Positions 9,427 through 24,400 of a stretch of DNA of 64,000 nt are shown one piece after another. A program made the translations under genes and the position numbers. Every line of letters starts with the position of its first letter. Position 1 is the stretch's first letter. This stretch comes from Glandiceps talaboti (lineage: Eukaryota > Hemichordata > Enteropneusta > Spengelidae), in contig NC_135555.1 in the NCBI RefSeq assembly GCF_964340395.1, positions 2,607,001-2,671,000 of the forward strand, written 5' to 3'. The notes under the pieces were generated by a model. That model saw only the letters and a program-made list of their open reading frames with translations. It ran no database searches and had not been told where the DNA came from.

Positions 9427-12400
9427 ATGTCAAGAAAAAGGTATGTGCAAACTTTTTGTTTGGTTCGCCTCGGTACAGCTGTTCACAGTCTATGACTATC
9501 TTTGTTTATTTTTTCGGTAACTTTTATCGCACAGCAAAATTACCGCAAAGACCTGAATCAGTTCAAATGTTGTTTTTCTCTTAGTGATCGCCTAGCCAAG
9601 AAGACGAAGGAGCCTGAACTAGTGGTTTGCAGAAAAAGGAAAGCCGAGGCTGCACCAGAAGAGGTAAGCAAACGTCATTCAAAATCGGCCCATTCATTCA
9701 TCGGCTAGTTCCTTCGATTTTCATTCATTCATTCATGTTGCTGCAGATCGACCAGCTGGCATTGAACCGGTTAGCTCGTTAAACGCTTTCGTCGTTGTTT
9801 TTCAGGAGGAAGTTAGGAAAATGGAAGTTCAACGAAGAAGACAACAATTCCAAATTCAGGTAGGACTATTTCTATGATATTTGTGTCGAGATATTATTTA
9901 TTTTTTAATTTGATTGGCTTTGTTTATGTCGTACTCCTTCGCGCCATAACCCCCAGTCCCGCCAAATATTTTGCCGCGAAATTAACACACCACTTCTCGG
10001 CTTATAGTTTTAATTGCAAATATTAATGCATAAATAAGTTATTATGATAATCCCCAGCTCATTTCATTGACGCGTCTACTATTTGTGTGCCGGGAGATTA
10101 TATTTTGCACCGATTCTCGTTCGCTGACAGATTCTCAGGGGCAAACATGGAGGTCATGAATATTCATGAGATAAACTTTAAAAGCAATCCATTTCAAAGC
10201 CATAACTGTTTCTTTCAGCGATAGCCCATTGAAATGAATTCTGTTGTGTGAAACAATGATATATGGTATTTTTGAACATAGATTTAAGAAAAATTTACTG
10301 TAGTTTTGTGATCTAGTCATTGTTTCCCCAGTCAGAAAATGAGAAAATGTAAATTTTTGAAATGTGCAATATGGCCTCAACAGGTGACTTGGTAAGGCAT
10401 TTTGAAAGGATTAGGACATTGGTAATGCACTATTGTGGTAATGTTGGATGATTAATGCAACAATTACTGTCAGCGTCAATAACAAACTGTTTTGCTAATT
10501 TAGAACATTTAGGTAACTGGTACCCATAGCAATATGCTTGTCATGTGGGTTCATAATAATCTCAACTGCATGGGAAAATATTTATTCAAAGTAGTCCATA
10601 TAGTTGACTAGATTCACCAGGGAACAATTTTGAGTTAAAGTGTATGTTTCATTTAATGTCATTTTCATGCTGAAACATGCAACTCTGTGTAGTTATAGAA
10701 TACCAACACTATTCTATTGATTGTCACCATGCCAACGTATAACTGTTGTGGTAATGGGAGTCCTACCTGGTTACACCTCAACTAACATGGCCCTTTACAA
10801 GAGCTTTGCAAAATATTTTTAAGATCAAATTAACAATCTTGGTACAGATTTAATATTTACTTAGTTGACAAGTCACAACTCCATCATGTTTCAACTTGCT
10901 TGAGTACAAAGGGTGTGGAAATGTGTGTGTCATACTGATACCAAGCATTCGAAGGAAAGGTTGGGTTAGGCCAACTCACCTCTGAAAGTTGTAGTTATCT
11001 TTGTTTTCAACTCTAATACTTATCTTATATAGCACATTGACCCAGAGTTTTATATCTTAATTATATGCATAGGAATCACAAATTTTGAACTGGCACCTTT
11101 GTTTGTTTAATTTGGAGACTTTGTTGACTCAATTAACACAGAATAATTCATGCAAATTGTCTCAAAATATGCTGGAATTTTTTACTCAAATTTTCGTCTG
11201 CAGTTTTTCAAAAAGTGTTACTATTGTCACCATCAAAGAAAAACACTTTTTTTTTTAATTTACATCTGCTCAAAATTTCTCCACTTTACTTGAAGTTATT
11301 GAATCAAATGTTACTTCTAATATAAACTACAGGTTCATGACCTGTAAAGGTACACAGTGTGTCTGATGAGTATTTTCACTTCTGGAAGTTAGAAATCAAT
11401 GGAGCTGAAAGTTGATGACAAAGTGTGATTATTGTGGTAAACCACTGACAGGCTGTGTAGTAGTTGACAAGTTATGTAAATTAGAGTCAAATGAAGCCCT
11501 ATACAAATGTACATAGGATCCTGCTTTGAGACAGATTAAGCTATGTTTGCAATCTGTTGAGAAAACATGGACTTTAGAAGAAATAGTGGTGATATGTACG
11601 GTCGGTCGGTTGGTTGGTCGGTTGAAGCATGGAGCTATTATGTGAGCAGTAATAGATCCATGGTTGGAGTTTGGTTTAGGTTAGGTCAGTAGGTTGAAAT
11701 TAGGGTTGTTACTTTCATTTTTACTTTTTTTTGTTTGGCCACCCACTTCTTTCCGTCATTCTTAATCAGATTGGATTTCCTCAGACGTTTTAAGATCTGT
11801 CTTTATTTAAGTGTACATTTTTGTTAGATACAGGATCATACTAAGTCTCCATTAAATTTGATCACAAAGCAAATGGTCCATTTTGAAGACTCCGTACAAA
11901 TATGTTTGCATCAGCTTGAATAATTGTGCATACAGTATTAAATGCTACATTGGACTTGACTTACTTTGTTGGTGACACGGAAGTCTTTGACACAAAGCAC
12001 ACAGGCCTAAAATTCCAAAGTAATTAGAACCCCTGTGATTTAACCTTCACAAATTTGACAACTTGGGGTGTACATTGTAAAGAAAGCCAGAGTCCATGCT
12101 GTATGCAACAATTACAGTACTATATAATGTATTCAGTGCAATGCCAAGAGTGCTGGTGAGTTTGATAAAAGTAAACTTCCTTTGTTGTCTTTGGAGCATG
12201 TCTGCTTTGGAAAAATCATCTCCTAAAAGCCCCATTTTTGTAGAAGCCTTTATTAAATTGACTGTTCAAGGAATGATGAATTATGCGTTTTTACTTCAGA
12301 CTGTGTGTGGGCATGTCTGTCTATCGTTCATTGGTGGTCTATCACATGTACATTTGCATGTGCAAATTACCTTTTACTGTTTATATGGTTTAGATTTCAT

Positions 12401-15400
12401 AAGAGTACATACACAGATATTTTCATCACAAGTTATTACGTAGACGTGTAAGGTAACATCTCCAACTAAGGGAAGGAGAGTCCTAGGTCAAAAGTTTACA
12501 TCTGATATTATGTTCTACTGTAGAGAGGTATGTATTCAAATGACCTGAGCATGAAGATTGCAAGTTTAGAATCCTATTTATTGTCAGAGATTTATGTACA
12601 ATGAGTTAGAGTCCAGAGAGGTTAAAGGTGCCTTGGACTTTATGTCTAGCGAGTCATAATAAAAGTCCAGAGAGGGGTTAACTTGCTCAAACATTCTCAA
12701 ATGTTTACACAGTTCAGAGAGGTTAAGTTTTTCATAGGTTAATTTTATACAAATGTATCTGGCAAGTTGGTGTCCAGAGAGTAGGTCTTATATCTGGCAA
12801 GTTAGTGTCCAAAGAATGGTCTGGTTCCTCTGAGCTGTTACTTGTTTATATCGGGTGATACAAAGCTATTGGTTGAACTTATCTAGGGAACCTTTCACCT
12901 GATTGGTTCATCCAGAAGTCTTCTATCACCAAGGTTATGGCAAGATGACAAGGAGATCTGAATTGCATCAAACTTGTATATATTTCCGGAACCTACAATA
13001 GGGAAGTATAGACGTCAAGGTCCTGTAATTAGCCAACCATTATAGATACAAAGTGATAGGTTATAGCATGCACAGTTGTTGGCTACTTCTTAACTTGGCT
13101 CAAGGATAGCAAGTTTGTATTGAGGCAAGTGGGACATGAACAGTCATGTTACAGTCATAAACACTTATTCTAAACTTTTGTGTTGTTGTGTGAACAACAT
13201 AAAGGCAATGTCTTGTATTGAATAAGGTCAGTAGTTGATAGCGTGAGTTTAACATGGCTGAGTCTGTTTTTGCATGTTCTACAAGTTTATGGTTAGATTT
13301 CAATGAAAATATCCTCTTTTACCTGATTTTAATATTGCCTTATAAGTTTTTTCTGATATGGGGGGGGGGGGGGGGGGGGGCACATACAAACCTATTCCAA
13401 AATGTATGCCCTACCTGTACACTTCATCAGTGTTTTGGTGGGCACTCATGTCAAAAGTGAAACAAACTAATGTACTGTAGATTCTGCCATTTTTGCCAAC
13501 AGTAAGTTAAACTGCTAATATGTGAAATTCCTGTACTTTTTAAGTCTCTCAGTTCGTAAAACAAGGTCTTTGTATAAAAAATTCCTCCACATGTAAGTCC
13601 TGGGGTTCTTTCCCATTCCTCCACATGTAAGTCCTAGGGTTCTTTCCCATGAGATCAAGAAGGTATGTAATCTGGGAAGAGCTGGTCTGATAAGTATTAC
13701 ATTCAAGGTTACTATTGATTCTACATCCCAGGTTGTTGACATATCAGGGTGCCTCAATTTTAAGTAGTCAGTGATACATAATTAATGACAGGGTATACGC
13801 ATAAATCAGCATAATTTTTATAGCGAATGATCCAATCTTAACTTGCCAAGATTGAGAGAGAATCATATCAAAGTTATATTCAAGAAAAGGTAATTTTATA
13901 GAAATTTCCTACCATAGAATTGAAATTGAAATCAAATTTGAAATTTTTATTTACAGAAAATCCATGTTTTTATTTGTCATGGTTAGTAATGATAGATTTA
14001 AATTTCTTATTTTGAAAAATGTTGTTGGTGTCAATTAAAGTGTAATTAAGTGCTAATGAGTCTAATAAAGTGATCATCAGTTAACTCTCCAGGGAACAAA
14101 AATTATTGTCATTAATATTTAATCAAGGTTATGCATGTTTTATGTCTATTGTTTGGGATTTTTAGTCAAAGCCAAACGATTCATGTATCAGTGGGAACGG
14201 CACAGATGGGGGCTGTACTGTTTTCTAAGATGCACCAATCACATTAGAAAGCAGAAGTTATAGCCCTCTGTCAATAAAGTTAACAAAAGGTAGCTGAAGA
14301 GAAGTCCGAAAACTGCTAAAAACTAAGAATGGATTATCTATTGATGAAAAAATAAGCATTTTCCATTGCCTTCAGTAGTATAGTTACTCTCATGTTTCTT
14401 AAATTTTCTGTGTCCCAGCTAGAAAAGCTAAAATTTGTTCTAGTTGCAAAATTGTAAAGATGTGCCTTCATTATTATTGGAAAAGATATTGATTTTCACT
14501 TTTTTCACAGCTCTACGTAAATTAAAAACATGAAGTTTGTGACCAACTTTGAGGACATTAGTTATAACAATGTTATGTCATGCTTTTCATATATATGCAG
14601 ATTCTGAATCAAAAAGTGAGAGGCTCTTGCTCCTACTTTTTGCCAAAAACATGTGAGTTGAATCACCTAGAAACTTTAGATTCTGGATTAGTATTTGCAG
14701 TTGTTATGTAATATTCAAATTGATCACTCAATGACCTGTCAATCAAAAGATAATTAGCAGCAGTTTCTTGTCTGAAAAAAGTCATGCAACATGTTGTAAA
14801 ACATACATCCACAACCATCTCGCTTTCTTCTTCAACCGATTCCTTGAGAATTGCGAATGCAATCTGCAATGTTCAAATTTATAATTGGAAAGTTTACTGA
14901 CTTCAAATGAAAAAAATAAACTGACTTCAAATGGAAAATAAACTGTTCCCTTGAAAAACAGTCTAACTTTCATTCCTGAGTAAGAATAGTATTGTATCAT
15001 TATAAAGGAATGTGCTGTTTGTTGTCTTGTTTTTATGGTTTGCTCGTAAGATATTGCACATTCTGAGAGGTTCTGAAAGATAAGTAATTTGACTTTCACA
15101 TTAACTGTTCTGTATTGTGCATTGCAAAATAACTGCTTACAGATAAGGTAAAATGAACAAAAATCAAGAAATGTAAATTTTATCTCTGTGTCTCATAATA
15201 TTTTAGAGTGAACTTATCCCAGAAAGTTTGTGTCTATCCAGGTTTTTGTTGTGTAAGGTGTTTAGTAGCATGACATCAGTGCAGGATTGGTATTCAAATG
15301 AACCTATTGTTCTCTTACAAATTTTCAACAATAGATAGACAAAGAACCTATTGTTAACAAGGTCATCTTAAAGTGTCTACTGCATATCAATTATTAAAGA

Positions 15401-18400
15401 GTTAGATAGTGTATGGAGTGCCATGTGAAAAGTTCCCTCCAAAAAACTGCCCACATCATTCATTCTTTATGGGGAACAGCCATATTGTAGTAAATTCAAT
15501 AATAAATTTTCCCACACTGATATTTCATTAACAAAATACCTATGGTATGAGATGATGGTGGTCAAGAATGGAATTGTGGGAATGACACGGATCTGATTGG
15601 ATTTTAATCATTTTCAAAATGAGAATGTTGTATATTGTTGTTTGACCAATGCTGTCAAGATTCTTCATGATTTGGGTGATAGTGGTCATGGAGTTTTGAC
15701 ATGAAATCGCTGAAAAGACAGAGTTGATTATTTTTTTAAGAGGAAGATTGTTCTTTATTTGGTGTGGTTGCTTGACAAATGCTACTTTTGGTAGTGGAGA
15801 TTCGTTTCTCTAGTCTGAGAGAGTTGTCGTTAGTTACATTCCTGTTAACCATTTAAAGGAGTATACATAATAGTAAATCTCTCAATCTATCATTCTTCAT
15901 ACCTTCCAAAAGTAGAACTTGTACAGTTACATAATCAATGGACTAAATCCTTGTATTTTTTTGTCTCTTTTCAGAATTCATGGGTTCCTATATCAGACAG
16001 CTCTAGTATTCCATCATGTAGTTTAATTCCTACCCATCTAAGTCCTCAAGAAATACTCCTAGCCACCCCAGTAGAATTTGAAGGACATTCCAAATTTCAG
16101 TTTAGAAACCTTTTCCCCATGCCTTCAATGAGGTCATCTCCTCTTCCATCATTGGTATGGGCCGACTCAAGAGAAGTGTGGGAGGTGATGGTACAGAAAG
16201 AAGGCAATTATCCAAGAGATGAGAGGTTCCTAGACAGACATCCTAGTCTACATGCAAAAATGAGGTCTATTCTATTGGACTGGCTTATAGAGGTAAGTAG
16301 TTTAAACTCTATTCATGTTTTCAGATATCAGGTATTCGCAACCACTATGTGATTGTAGGCACAGAATTCCTGACAAAGCAGACACAGGTGCATGGTAATT
16401 GGAGGGTATATACATCACAGACACAGGTGCATGGCGGCATATTGCTGACCTAACATAATCAATGCAACATAAACCTAACATGATTGCCCTTTGAAAAATA
16501 TGTTGATCTTTCTTCTCTAAACGAAGTCATGCATACACAATTATTTGACCAACAGTACATGGTAATGGACCAAAGAAATCACCACTTTTGATAAGTAATT
16601 TACATACAAGTTGTTGCTATTTCCTTTAGGGGAAGTGTGCACCTGAGATCAAAAAATATTGTAAGAAATTGTAAAAATATATTGAAGATAACCGGGAGCT
16701 CATTTTTATAGCTTGTACAGGATATGTGATCAACAGCACTGTCATACAAAGCTGCAGCATGAATCTTTACTCCATAGCTTGTCTAGAAATGGAAGTGTTG
16801 TACGTTTGAATCACCTACCTAAATCTGAACTGTAATACTACTACATCATGTGAATTCCATTGCTTGTCTAGAAATGGTATATAGTGTTGTACATTTGAAC
16901 CACACACCTAACCAAAACTATAGTTAGTCTTCAAATGTTAGTATACTATCGTACAGTTAACCACCAAATCAAAGACTTTCCTGTCAATTTCAGCAATGGA
17001 CAACATGATTGTTAAACACTTCTTATTGTGTATTTTTGTATAGAAATATCCTGTGACCGATGTTTTTGATATATGCACATGATGTGCATACTTCCTCAAG
17101 ATTACTACTGATTAGTATACTTTTAAACAGCTTAATTGTTTTAGTGCCTAGAGAATCAAGTTAAGACTCCACTCTTTAACTTCATCTTAAAAGTTAGATA
17201 ACTAAGCTAAATTAAAACTTACAACACTTTTAAAGTTGTCTCAGAGCTCAACCCTAAGCTAAAAGACTTAGCCCTTTAACTTTGTCATGCCTCTAAAATC
17301 CAACCCTAATGACGGAAGTCAGTATGTGTGTATAAAGTGTGAAAGAACACAGAAAACTGTTTGACTGATTTGCTATTGTTGACATTGTGTTTTTAACAGT
17401 CACGGGATAATGGAGAGTGACTTAGTATGAAAAGGGCTGCATAGTTAAATTGGTAACATTAGGTCCATGAAATCATCACAATGAATAACTTACATTAAAA
17501 CAGCTAGGCTATCCTTGCATGAAAACAATCCAAATTATAGTATGTGACGTGGATCTGTGGTGTCCCTTTCTTACTCCTCATCATTTATGCAGATACTTCG
17601 CACACTTTCTAGATGGCTAGGTAAATTGTGTTATCACTGCGAGTTTAATAATGTGCAAGAGAGACAAGGTTTGTCTACTGCTTGATTCCAGACAACATCA
17701 CAGACTATAAGTAATTCCATTTCACCAGTTTACCATGTGCAAAAAAATTACATCCACTAACTTTAAAAAATGTGGGTGTATAGACCTTGGTTGCTGACCA
17801 TTTTCTCTATTTCTAGCCTTTTATTATACTTCACTCTTGTGGGTACCATTCCGTGATTCTGTATTATAACTAATGGGGTAGACCATTTACAACACTATGA
17901 ATGAAGATAGGGTCATGAGAACATCACCTGTGTTGTCAAAACTGATGTAATTCCTAGCCTTTATTGTATAATAATGACTAAACATCCAAAGTTCACCTTT
18001 CATACTTTGCCAAACACTTCTATTAGAGTACAATTTTCAGGGTATAGCAACAAAGATATCTATAGAGACTGTACTTTAAAGGTCAGACTGTAAATGCTAC
18101 ATCTATTAGCCATCTTGTAAGAGTTGTGGAAATCATTCAAATCCATTTGTATCTTGACAGTTCTACCTCTAATTTACTTGGACAAGTAATTATTTACAAC
18201 TATCTGAGACCATACAGAGTTATTACAGACCTGTAAACATAGTTATTACATACATGTATACATAGTTATTATAGACATGTATACATAGTTATTATAGACA
18301 TGTATACATAGTTATTACAGACCTGTATACTAGTTATTACAGATCTGTATACTAGTACAAGGTTATAATCTGAATAGTTTAAAAGAGTTTTGTGACCCCA

Positions 18401-21400
18401 CATTCTGTACATTGGGTGACTATCCAAACAATGATAGTCTAAGAAGAGTTTGACCATTGCATGCAAATATTTATGTTGTATTTATCATATGTTATGAAAT
18501 GAAAAACTATGGTATCAAAACATGAGTAATATTTTTAGATTATTATGTCAAATCTTTGCAAAGTAAACATATTTATAGATGGCATGTCACATTTTTATGC
18601 AAGCATTACATGCAAATGTTGCATCTGTAGTAATATATCTTAGTTTGGATACACGTTTATCAATATCAGGTAGTTGTAGATTTTAAGATTTTGAATTTTT
18701 CTTATTTGTACATTATTACTTTTTTCTAACAAACTTTGTTGTAGTTAACATGTGTCAACAGTTTCAAGTCTTCCAACCATACATATCTAAGTGTACATAG
18801 TAAGGAACACTGTTATAACACATGTCTCCGATGCGTTCATTATACAGAGGTTCGATTGTAATAACAAAGATAACATTGAGTTACCTAGTTTCAGTCTTGA
18901 GAAATGGGTCAGGACACAGGATGCTTTGCTGTAGGCATTTTTACGCCGCTGTATTTCAGTGATGGCAAAATTATCTCTGGAGACTCTTTAGAAGTCATAG
19001 TACATGAAGTGTGAAATGGTTTCATTTCATTTATCCATCTCATCAATTGATAACTTAATGTGCTGTGTTACAAAGAAGAGACAACCTGTCAACTATATCA
19101 GGTGTATTTTGACCTTAGCTTAAAACTGTGCCCTTTGGCACATTTCACATGTAAATAGTGACTTGGTTCAACTTGTAAACAACCTACCTGGCATTCCTGT
19201 AACACCCACACCAGTCTTTTCAGTTGCATCTTTCAACCATGTCTGTGACAGGTCCAATTTCTTACTTGCTAAAAGCACTTTAGAGGCTTGAAAAATAACA
19301 TTTGGTGATGACTTGAAGTCTTTTCACTATCACATTATGTGACAGGAATCAAAACCATGACTTTCCATAAAGTCTGACCTATATCATCCATGGCACAGTT
19401 TGGTTTTATTTGGACGACCACAATCACCTTATATGAGAAACACATCTGCTATAATTCAACGATACCTTTGTTGGCCATCAAACATATTCCTAAAAGTATT
19501 GTTTAGGTAGTATTACAAGGGTTAATTGTGTTGATAAAATGAAGTCCATGTCTGTTACCAAGTCTATATTTTGGTTCGTTTCTAACCAGACATTATTTGT
19601 ATTTGAGTATTTGACCAGCGTTTGTAGTAAAGATAAATGAAGTCAAATATTTTAGATTTTTTTTTTTAGTAAAAAATAAGATTTTAAAGATGATTTATGA
19701 AACAACAGGAATATTTCAATGAAACATAAAAAAAAGTTCAGAATTTTGTTCACCATATTTTGAGCAAAAATGTTGGTAATGTGAAAATACAATAAAATAT
19801 ATGTAAAATGAGAATTTATATTTTCAGAAAATTCCTCATAAGGAATCGCATTTACTAGTATTTGCTAGTTTGAATAATGAAAGAGGATGTTGGAACTCCC
19901 TGGAGATCAACAGAAATTAGATCTGCTCAGTGAATGTAATCTTCCTATGCCAAGAATGAAATAATTATGTCATAACATCCTCAACAGTAAGGTTTTATAG
20001 TTATGATTCTTGTTTAAAAGCCTGGAAGTGGAGAAACATACAGATCAGATGTTTATTTTGTTATTCAGTATTTTCTGTAGGCGTTGATAAATATTATTTA
20101 TGAGTTAGGACAAGTAAACACAGATCCTATCACCGGCACCCAATGGTAAAACTTGTCCATTACACTGTAGATGTTGAGAAGATGTCTCTGGCATCTCCTA
20201 CTTTACTCTTTTGTATAAAAACTATTTTGTTTAGTAATACTTTATATACTTGTCAAAACTAAAGATAAAATTTCCCCGTTATTTTTAAAGAATAGAGAAA
20301 TATGGCCTTCTTGAAATCGTCATGTCATTATAGATAGATTTAAGGTTGATGTTACAAATACCACAGAGTTTTGGAATAACTGGGAGTAAAAGTGGTTCAT
20401 TTGTAGCTTCTCTCTTTACCAGGATGTGATCAATCAGATAAAGTGGTAACTCTAGCTGTTTTGTCTGATAAGATGAACTGTGTATCTTTGACTAGGGCTT
20501 TGACTTGAGAGTAGTGCTTCCTATTAAACTAGGGCAGTGTTAGGTTAGCACACTCACTCACTCACTCACTCATCATCTATATCATATGTCTAGACTCCAC
20601 AGTCTTGGGGCATGGGTTGGCAGAAACTAAAAGCAAAAGATAGCCCTATCACTATCAGTAAGTGAATACTGATAGTGAAATCAAAACTTTGAAATTAAAT
20701 CATAACGTACAAGGTAAAAACATCCTCAGCATAATTTGAGCCAAACTTTAAATTTACTGCATTGGAAAGCAATGTTGTACTATTTTACTGTGTAATATTG
20801 ATTGGCTAGTCTCCCTTCAAAGAAACACCTGTCAGTGAATTTGTCATAGTAGACTATTTACTCACACCATAGGTATATTCCACAGATATGTCATGGCCAT
20901 AAACAGTCTAGTGTCATAAAGAAAACTATTCAACCATAAGAAAGTATACCCAAAGATTGTTCAGAATTTAAGCCAACTTTATGCCACATTGCAGAGGATA
21001 TAATTTCACTTGCTATAATAATAATGATAATGACCGTTAATCATTGGACAACAATTCATTTCCTGATTGACATTCATGTTGGAAGGAAACTTTAACTAAA
21101 TTAACAGACTTGAATAAATAGTTTAACGTAAGTGTGCATTCTATCAAGTTCATATATCTGTCACTTAACAAAGATCTCTTTTGATGTTTCCTTTTTGGAC
21201 TGCAGCCACGTGTCAGATGTCAGAACAACTTTATTTTGATTTATAGAATGTTGAGTGGTAGATGGCAACAAAAAGGCCACATAGTATGGTTCTATGACAG
21301 GTCATCTTATGTGTCAAAATGGCTGACAAGTCTGGTGAATAACATATTTATAACAGATGACCTCAATTTCAGCTTTAAAATGTAATCTTAGTTGATGTGA

Positions 21401-24400
21401 ATTCAAACAATAGATGTTTGGACACAGAATCAGTGCAGAGTGACTCAGGACAAGCTGCTTGAAGTAATACCTACTAACTCTTAAGATGATTATGATATTT
21501 TAGTACTCTATTCAACTGGATAGAAGATGTTTGAATGGCATCTTAGTATTTTTCATTGAGGATTTCACAAAGTGAAACCATGTTGTGTGAACATTCCCCA
21601 AGTAAGACAAGTAATATTCATAAGGAGATAAAAAGAAGTGGTCGACAAATAACATGTATGTGTTCACAGGATTACAGGACAAAACACAAACAGCCCAAAA
21701 CCAAACTAATTCCAAGTAGTTAAAAAGTTCTAAAATTTTGCAAAGAAAGTCAAACATTGAGACAGATTGTAGGTTTTCCTGTGCATTGTGTAATCCACCA
21801 CTTGCAATTCTTGTGGCATGGTTTCTTATTTCTTTATATTTTCATTAAAAAAACGAAATATCAGTAGGGTTATACTGTGATAAATTTTCTTTCTTCATAA
21901 TAAGGAAGTTTTAAACAAAAATGATTTCGTAATGCCAGAATTTTGTATGTGGTGTAGACTTAAGTACATGCGCTTACACAGAGACAAAGAAAGGAATTGA
22001 TCATTAATTGTCCGAAAATCAGCCTTTGTTTTGTAGTACACAAACAAATTAGAATTGGATAGAATGACTAATTAGTGCTGTAGACCTCGTGTAACATCTA
22101 TGATTAGGTGTGGTCAATGGAGAAAGGCAAGTACTAGTATTCACATGAGAAAGAAAACCTGCTGCAGCTCTACAACTTTCTGCACAGGTGGCTGCTTTCA
22201 ATGCATTTCAACTTTTCACTAACTGACGGCTGATTACAAGTCATTTTCCAGTTGGTTGCAAAAAGTTTACATATTGAAAGTTTCAAGAAACTGTAAACAC
22301 TTTGTAATGGTTGTTTATCTAAAAAGATCTCTACCATGTAACCAGGACTTGTGTATAAAGAGGTCTGCTGTTACCTGAATAGTAAATTTACCTGTAGATA
22401 GGGAGCATGATTAGAGCTCCTTAGGTAAACAATAGGAGTTAAGTATGGTTTCTAGGTCAATTACTGATGTAAGAGTTATCTGGCATAGAGAAGGTCTACT
22501 TTGTCATCTTTGATACTGATATGGCAAAAAGAATTCCTTTGAATATACAAGACCACTCTCTGCAGCAATAGTGTTAATTTTTACTGAATTTCACTAATTA
22601 AGTGACTTTTTGTTTTGTTACAGGTATGTGAAGTTTACAGGCTGCACAGAGAAACTTACTACTTAGCCCAAGACTTTGTAGATAGGTACCTTACAACGCA
22701 GACAGACATCCCTAAAACGAGGCTACAACTTATAGGAATAACAGCTTTATTTATTGCAGCAAAACTAGAGGTACGTTGAATCTAAATTTGATAATCACCA
22801 CAATTGTATTCGGACATTTACTCAGTATAGTAAACACTTTGTTACTGTGAACACCATACATTCTTTGTTATTCTGAACACCATGCATGCTTTGCTATTCT
22901 GAACACCATTCATTCTTTACTCTGAACACCATGCATTCTTACTCTGAACATCATGCACGCCTTGTTATTCTGAACACTATACACTCCTTGTTACTGTGAA
23001 CACCATGCATTCTCTTTGTTAATCTGAACACTAAGCACTTTCTTTGTTACACTGAACACTAAGCACTTTCTTCCAATCTATTAACAATGAATACATACAT
23101 CTCTACAGAAAATATCATTTCCCTGTACTGCTGTTAGAAAAGTTGCTGGTATATGGGGAACAATAAATAGCAAACTTGTCAATGGTGAATACCATAGAAA
23201 ACATGGGTCCTTCATACAATAACAATATTTCTTTATAACCCTTGTTCATTTCAGGAAATATATCCTCCCAAACTAACAGAATTTGCATATGTCACGGACG
23301 GTGCCTGCACAGAAGATGAAATTTTAAATGAAGAATTAGTAATTTTAAAGGTATGTTATTTAAAAATCTATAATTCTTGGCATAGGAAATGATATATTTT
23401 TATATGAATATCATATTTTTTGTGCATTTGTGATAAAAGGACATGTTGTAGATTTCATTTGTAAAGTTATGTATACATTTGAAATGAACATGGTGTATTA
23501 ATTTCTGATGTGTGTTTTTCATTACAGGCTTTAAATTGGGATTTGTCACCAATAACAGTGAATACCTGGTTGAATATCTACCTCCAATTGTGTCATCTAA
23601 GTAGGATAGAAGAAAGTGGAAAAGACTTTGTACTACCAAATTATTCACCTAGTATGTTTGTACAAGTAGCACAGGTAACGTTGGACTTCTCTCACTTTTC
23701 ATCTTTCCAAGTTAAACAGAAAATAAGTTATGAAGATTTTGAAATCCTGCACATTGCGTTAGAGTCCCTAGATTGTAAATAGTATTATCATGATCTTCAA
23801 TCCATGCTGTCTTGTTCAACAGTACACTTACAGGACTCAAACATAGATAAGGTAACTAGTCCAGGACATATCTCGACTACCATATTTACAAGGTGGTAGA
23901 CTCTAAGACCAAACTTTTAGCTGAAACCATTCACTTGGTGAAATCTGACTACCAAATGTAGAAGCTAAATTTAAACACTGACTCTGGAAATTTAAATGGC
24001 ATGTAATTAGCATTGACTAAAGACTCTCCTGTTCTACAGTACAACATGTTACCCTCTAGTACATAGATTACAGTGTAGCTGCTTCCTTATATATTTAAAT
24101 TCCTGTTTGGAATGTTTACGATACATGGCCTGTCTGAATGCTCATGGATGTAATCAAAGGTTTAGGTCATATGTTACTATAACTTATGATGAAAGAGTAA
24201 CAAGTTCCAACAATTCATCTTTACAAAGCTCACCCTAGGTCACAATCAGTCTGTTTCCTTCTTTCCTTGAAATATTTACGCTTTTCTTCTTTCATTCTGT
24301 TCAGTTGCTCACAAAAAGTACAAAAATAGTCGGGTCAAATTACCTATTTTTGGTAAAACTCCAAAATACAATTAAGGATTATGAATTTCTGATAATAAAA

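Noticed and set aside
18840-18870. GGTTCGATTGTAA, resembling a tRNA T-loop
   Set aside because: No matching acceptor, D-arm or anticodon stem could be placed around it.
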